Positions 5,635-7,198 of a stretch of 7,198 bases of DNA are shown here, in pieces; the stretch's first letter is position 1, and each line of letters opens with the position of its first letter. The stretch covers positions 1 to 7,198 of the forward strand of contig CALAIJ010000324.1 in the NCBI GenBank assembly GCA_937923365.1. Reading direction: 5' to 3'. The translations under genes and the position numbers were made by a program. The notes beneath the pieces are model-generated. The model saw only the letters and a list, made by a program, of their open reading frames with translations, was not told the origin of the DNA and searched no databases. This DNA comes from an uncultured Sulfitobacter sp. Its GTDB lineage: Bacteria > Pseudomonadota > Alphaproteobacteria > Rhodobacterales > Rhodobacteraceae.

Positions 5635-6128
5635 GCTGGTCTGCCAACGAGGTACAGGCACTGGCCACAAAGGCCGCACGCGGTGGCGGTGCGCCTGCGG
5701 GTCAGGCGGCAACCTTTGGCCGTGCGTCGGTATGCCACCTGATTGGGGGTGGTGCGCCGGACGACTTGACCGATGCGTTGAATGCCTTGCCCGACGGCCC
5801 CATTCTGGACCTGCCTCTGGCTTTGGCTGTCTTGTTGGAGCAGGCCGCAAACGACAAGGTCAAAGGCCATATCCCCTGTCAGACGCCATTATTGGCGCAA
5901 AGCTATGTCAAAACGATGCCTTTCGCACATCAGACCAAGATGACGGGGGCTGGCGTCGATGTGGTCTTTCAGCTTGATACCCCCGCCCCGCGCGGTGCGC
6001 TCAAACGGCTGGATGTGCCGCAGGACCTTGTCACGCTCATGACAACGCTGGCCGCACGCACCTTTGTTCCGGAAAGCGACGCCTCCCGTCTTGCGGGCGC
6101 AGGCGCTGGCCTGACCGACAACGACTGA
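5631..6128 (+). CDS. Small DUF3726-like protein, third gene of the M19 cassette
   Basis: A 165-residue protein whose ATG 5631 overlaps the preceding stop (ATGA); the frame extends upstream to 5607 but the overlap start is far more natural and no ribosome site supports another. The N-terminus MSWSANEVQALATKAARGGG resembles the start of DUF3726 proteins, which typically begin with a short strand, then NEIEALxxKAARGAG. I give that family with moderate confidence, since the remainder is not clearly diagnostic and the protein seems short for it. It has no signal peptide or membrane helix. Other visible parts are GPILDLPLALAVLLEQA (56-72), a central HIPCQTPLLAQSYVK segment (80-94), and an Asp-ending polar tail. 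No catalytic motif is apparent. Position and overlap suggest it is a partner, chaperone or regulator of the 547-residue protein; that is inference. Confidence 0.75.
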   Translation: MSWSANEVQALATKAARGGGAPAGQAATFGRASVCHLIGGGAPDDLTDALNALPDGPILDLPLALAVLLEQAANDKVKGHIPCQTPLLAQSYVKTMPFAHQTKMTGAGVDVVFQLDTPAPRGALKRLDVPQDLVTLMTTLAARTFVPESDASRLAGAGAGLTDND

Positions 6129-6130
6129 CC

Positions 6131-6181
6131 TGGCCGCTTTTTCTGGCCATAATATTCCCGGGGTTTGGGGCAGCGCCCCAA
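6131..6181. other. Hairpins in the convergent gap after the M19 cassette
   Basis: TGGCC (6131-6135) pairs with GGCCA (6145-6149) around a loop that contains TTTTT. A stronger stem follows: TTGGGGC (6165-6171) with GCCCCAA (6175-6181) and a 3-base loop. Neither stem is followed by a clear U tract on the plus strand, so they are not textbook terminators. Even so, the perfect 7-bp G/C-rich stem between convergent genes is where a transcription stop is expected. Confidence 0.4.
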
Positions 6182-6209
6182 TCAAACAAATACAGCGCGG
6201 CGCAGCCGC
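6182..6209 (-). terminator. Candidate terminator of hrpB
   Basis: Read on the minus strand after the hrpB stop, GCGGC-TGC-GCCGC (6209 down to 6197) forms a 5-bp GC stem. It is followed by GCTGTATTTGTTTGAT, a T-rich but interrupted tail. The short stem and broken T run make it a modest candidate. Confidence 0.4.
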
Positions 6210-6218
6210 CCCTTCGGA

Positions 6219-7198
6219 TCACGTTCCGCGCGGCTTGGCACGTAGGGTCGGGTCCGCCTGTGTAGGGTCCTCGGGCCAGGGATGGCGCGGATACCGCCCG
6301 CGCATATCCTTGCGCACATCCCCGTAAGAGCTTTCCCAGAACCCCGGCAAATCCGTTGTGACCTGCACGGGTCGCTGGGCCGGCGACAGCAAGGTCATCT
6401 GCAATGGCGTCCCTGCAATCATTGGGTGACGCGTGACACCAAAGACCTCTTGCAGACGCAACGAAATCGCGGGATGCGCGCCCGCATAGTCGATGGGTAC
6501 GCGGCGGCCCAGAGGTGTTACGAAATGCGACGGTGCGGCCTTGTCCAAAGCCTGCGACTGGTCCCACGTCAACCGCGCCTTGAGGGCAGGCAGCAGATCA
6601 AACGCCTTCCAGTCCCCCGCCGAACGGACACCGCTGAGATGCGGCAACAACCAGTCTTCTGCCGTCTCTATCAGACCCGAATCAGAGAAGTCCGGAAAAT
6701 CCCCGCCCATCAGCCGCGCGCGCGACAGGAAGCGCGCAGCAGCGGCGGAGGGCAGCAACCCCAGCTGCCGTACGCCGTCCAGCATGGCGATTGCGACGTC
6801 CTCGGTGGCGGCGTCTGCCCAGGTGCGGTCGGCCAGCACCAGCGCGCCCAGACGTTCTTGCTGACGCGTCAGCACGCGGTTTTCACGGCGCGACCATATG
6901 CAGAGGTTTTCCCATACGATCTGGTCGCTGAACGCCTCGCGCAATGCACTCTCCGACAGAACTGCCGCCTGCCGGATGCGGGCCTCACGGGGGTCGCCGT
7001 CAAGATCGGTCGCCACAATCAACGGGGAGGCGGCCAAAGCATCACCCGCTGGCATGATCGCGCCTTTGCCCCCCGACAGCACATAGCGCGGCGCGTCACC
7101 TGCACGGCGCTTGCCGATGCGGTCTGGATAGGCCAGTGCTGCCATAACGCCCGTGTCATCCGCGCCCTTCAATGGCTGCCCTTTGCCCAGCCGCTTGG
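6219..7198 (-). CDS. hrpB: ATP-dependent helicase HrpB, C-terminal part (5' end outside window)
   Basis: The minus-strand frame is open from the right edge to TGA at 6221-6219 and gives about 326 residues, roughly the last 40% of a normal HrpB of some 800 residues. HrpB is a DEAH-box (DExH) superfamily 2 RNA helicase-like protein of the cytoplasm whose role in most bacteria is poorly defined. The helicase motor domains lie outside the window. Seen here are the family's ALAYPDRIGKRR and YVLSGGKGAIM segments early in the fragment, then the HrpB-specific C-terminal domain ending with IDYAGAHPAISLRLQEVFG, PLQMTLLSPAQRPVQVTTDL, PGFWESSYGDVRKDMRGRYP and HPWPEDPTQADPTLRAKPRG. The last three are near-diagnostic. 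A TTG at 7172 in this frame is internal, not the real start. The gene converges on the M19 cassette and is unlikely to be related to it. Confidence 0.95.
   Translation of the reverse strand, partial: KRLGKGQPLKGADDTGVMAALAYPDRIGKRRAGDAPRYVLSGGKGAIMPAGDALAASPLIVATDLDGDPREARIRQAAVLSESALREAFSDQIVWENLCIWSRRENRVLTRQQERLGALVLADRTWADAATEDVAIAMLDGVRQLGLLPSAAAARFLSRARLMGGDFPDFSDSGLIETAEDWLLPHLSGVRSAGDWKAFDLLPALKARLTWDQSQALDKAAPSHFVTPLGRRVPIDYAGAHPAISLRLQEVFGVTRHPMIAGTPLQMTLLSPAQRPVQVTTDLPGFWESSYGDVRKDMRGRYPRHPWPEDPTQADPTLRAKPRGT

Noticed and set aside
6493..6864. Plus-strand frame of 123 codons opposite hrpB
   Set aside because: The minus strand encodes near-diagnostic HrpB C-terminal motifs across this region.
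1..7198. Mobile element, CRISPR array, tRNA/rRNA or toxin-antitoxin module
   Set aside because: I found no transposase or integrase motif, no regularly spaced direct repeats, no cloverleaf-like sequence and no small gene pair outside the genes listed.

Overview
The window looks like chromosomal DNA from a marine-type alphaproteobacterium, most likely a Rhodobacterales (Roseobacter-group) member. The reasons are a GC content of roughly 60% by eye, tightly packed genes with 4-base ATGA/GTGA overlaps, a zinc-finger-less RskA-type anti-sigma factor next to an ECF sigma factor, a DUF3726-like protein, and an HrpB helicase whose tail is of the proteobacterial kind. I see no insertion sequence, CRISPR array, tRNA, rRNA or phage gene. 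The species assignment is inference.

Layout. (1) 3-344, +: C-terminal part of an acyl-CoA dehydrogenase cut by the left edge, followed 5 bases later by an unrecognised lipoprotein (350-1060). (2) 1148-2376, +: an ECF sigma factor and its membrane anti-sigma partner, joined by a 4-base overlap. (3) 2377-2571: a 195-base regulatory gap with an 8-bp inverted repeat, a candidate ECF-type promoter and a 20-position RNA-like stem-loop, leading into a DoxX-like membrane protein (2572-2934) that is closed by a probable intrinsic terminator. (4) 3011-6128, +: a three-gene cassette with two ATGA overlaps. It encodes an M19 (renal-dipeptidase-like) protein that appears to lack several canonical metal ligands, a 547-residue protein of unknown function, and a small DUF3726-like protein. 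(5) 6129-6218: a convergent gap with three hairpins. (6) 6219-7198, -: C-terminal part of the ATP-dependent helicase HrpB, cut by the right edge.

How the parts may work together. The sigma/anti-sigma pair is an envelope-signal switch, and the DoxX-like gene may be one of its targets because a GGAAC-N17-CGTAA element lies in front of it (inference). The M19/547-aa/DUF3726 cassette is the best candidate for an undescribed system. The three proteins are translationally coupled, two have no assigned function, and the third belongs to a hydrolase family but seems to lack part of the normal active site. Its substrate cannot be read from this window.
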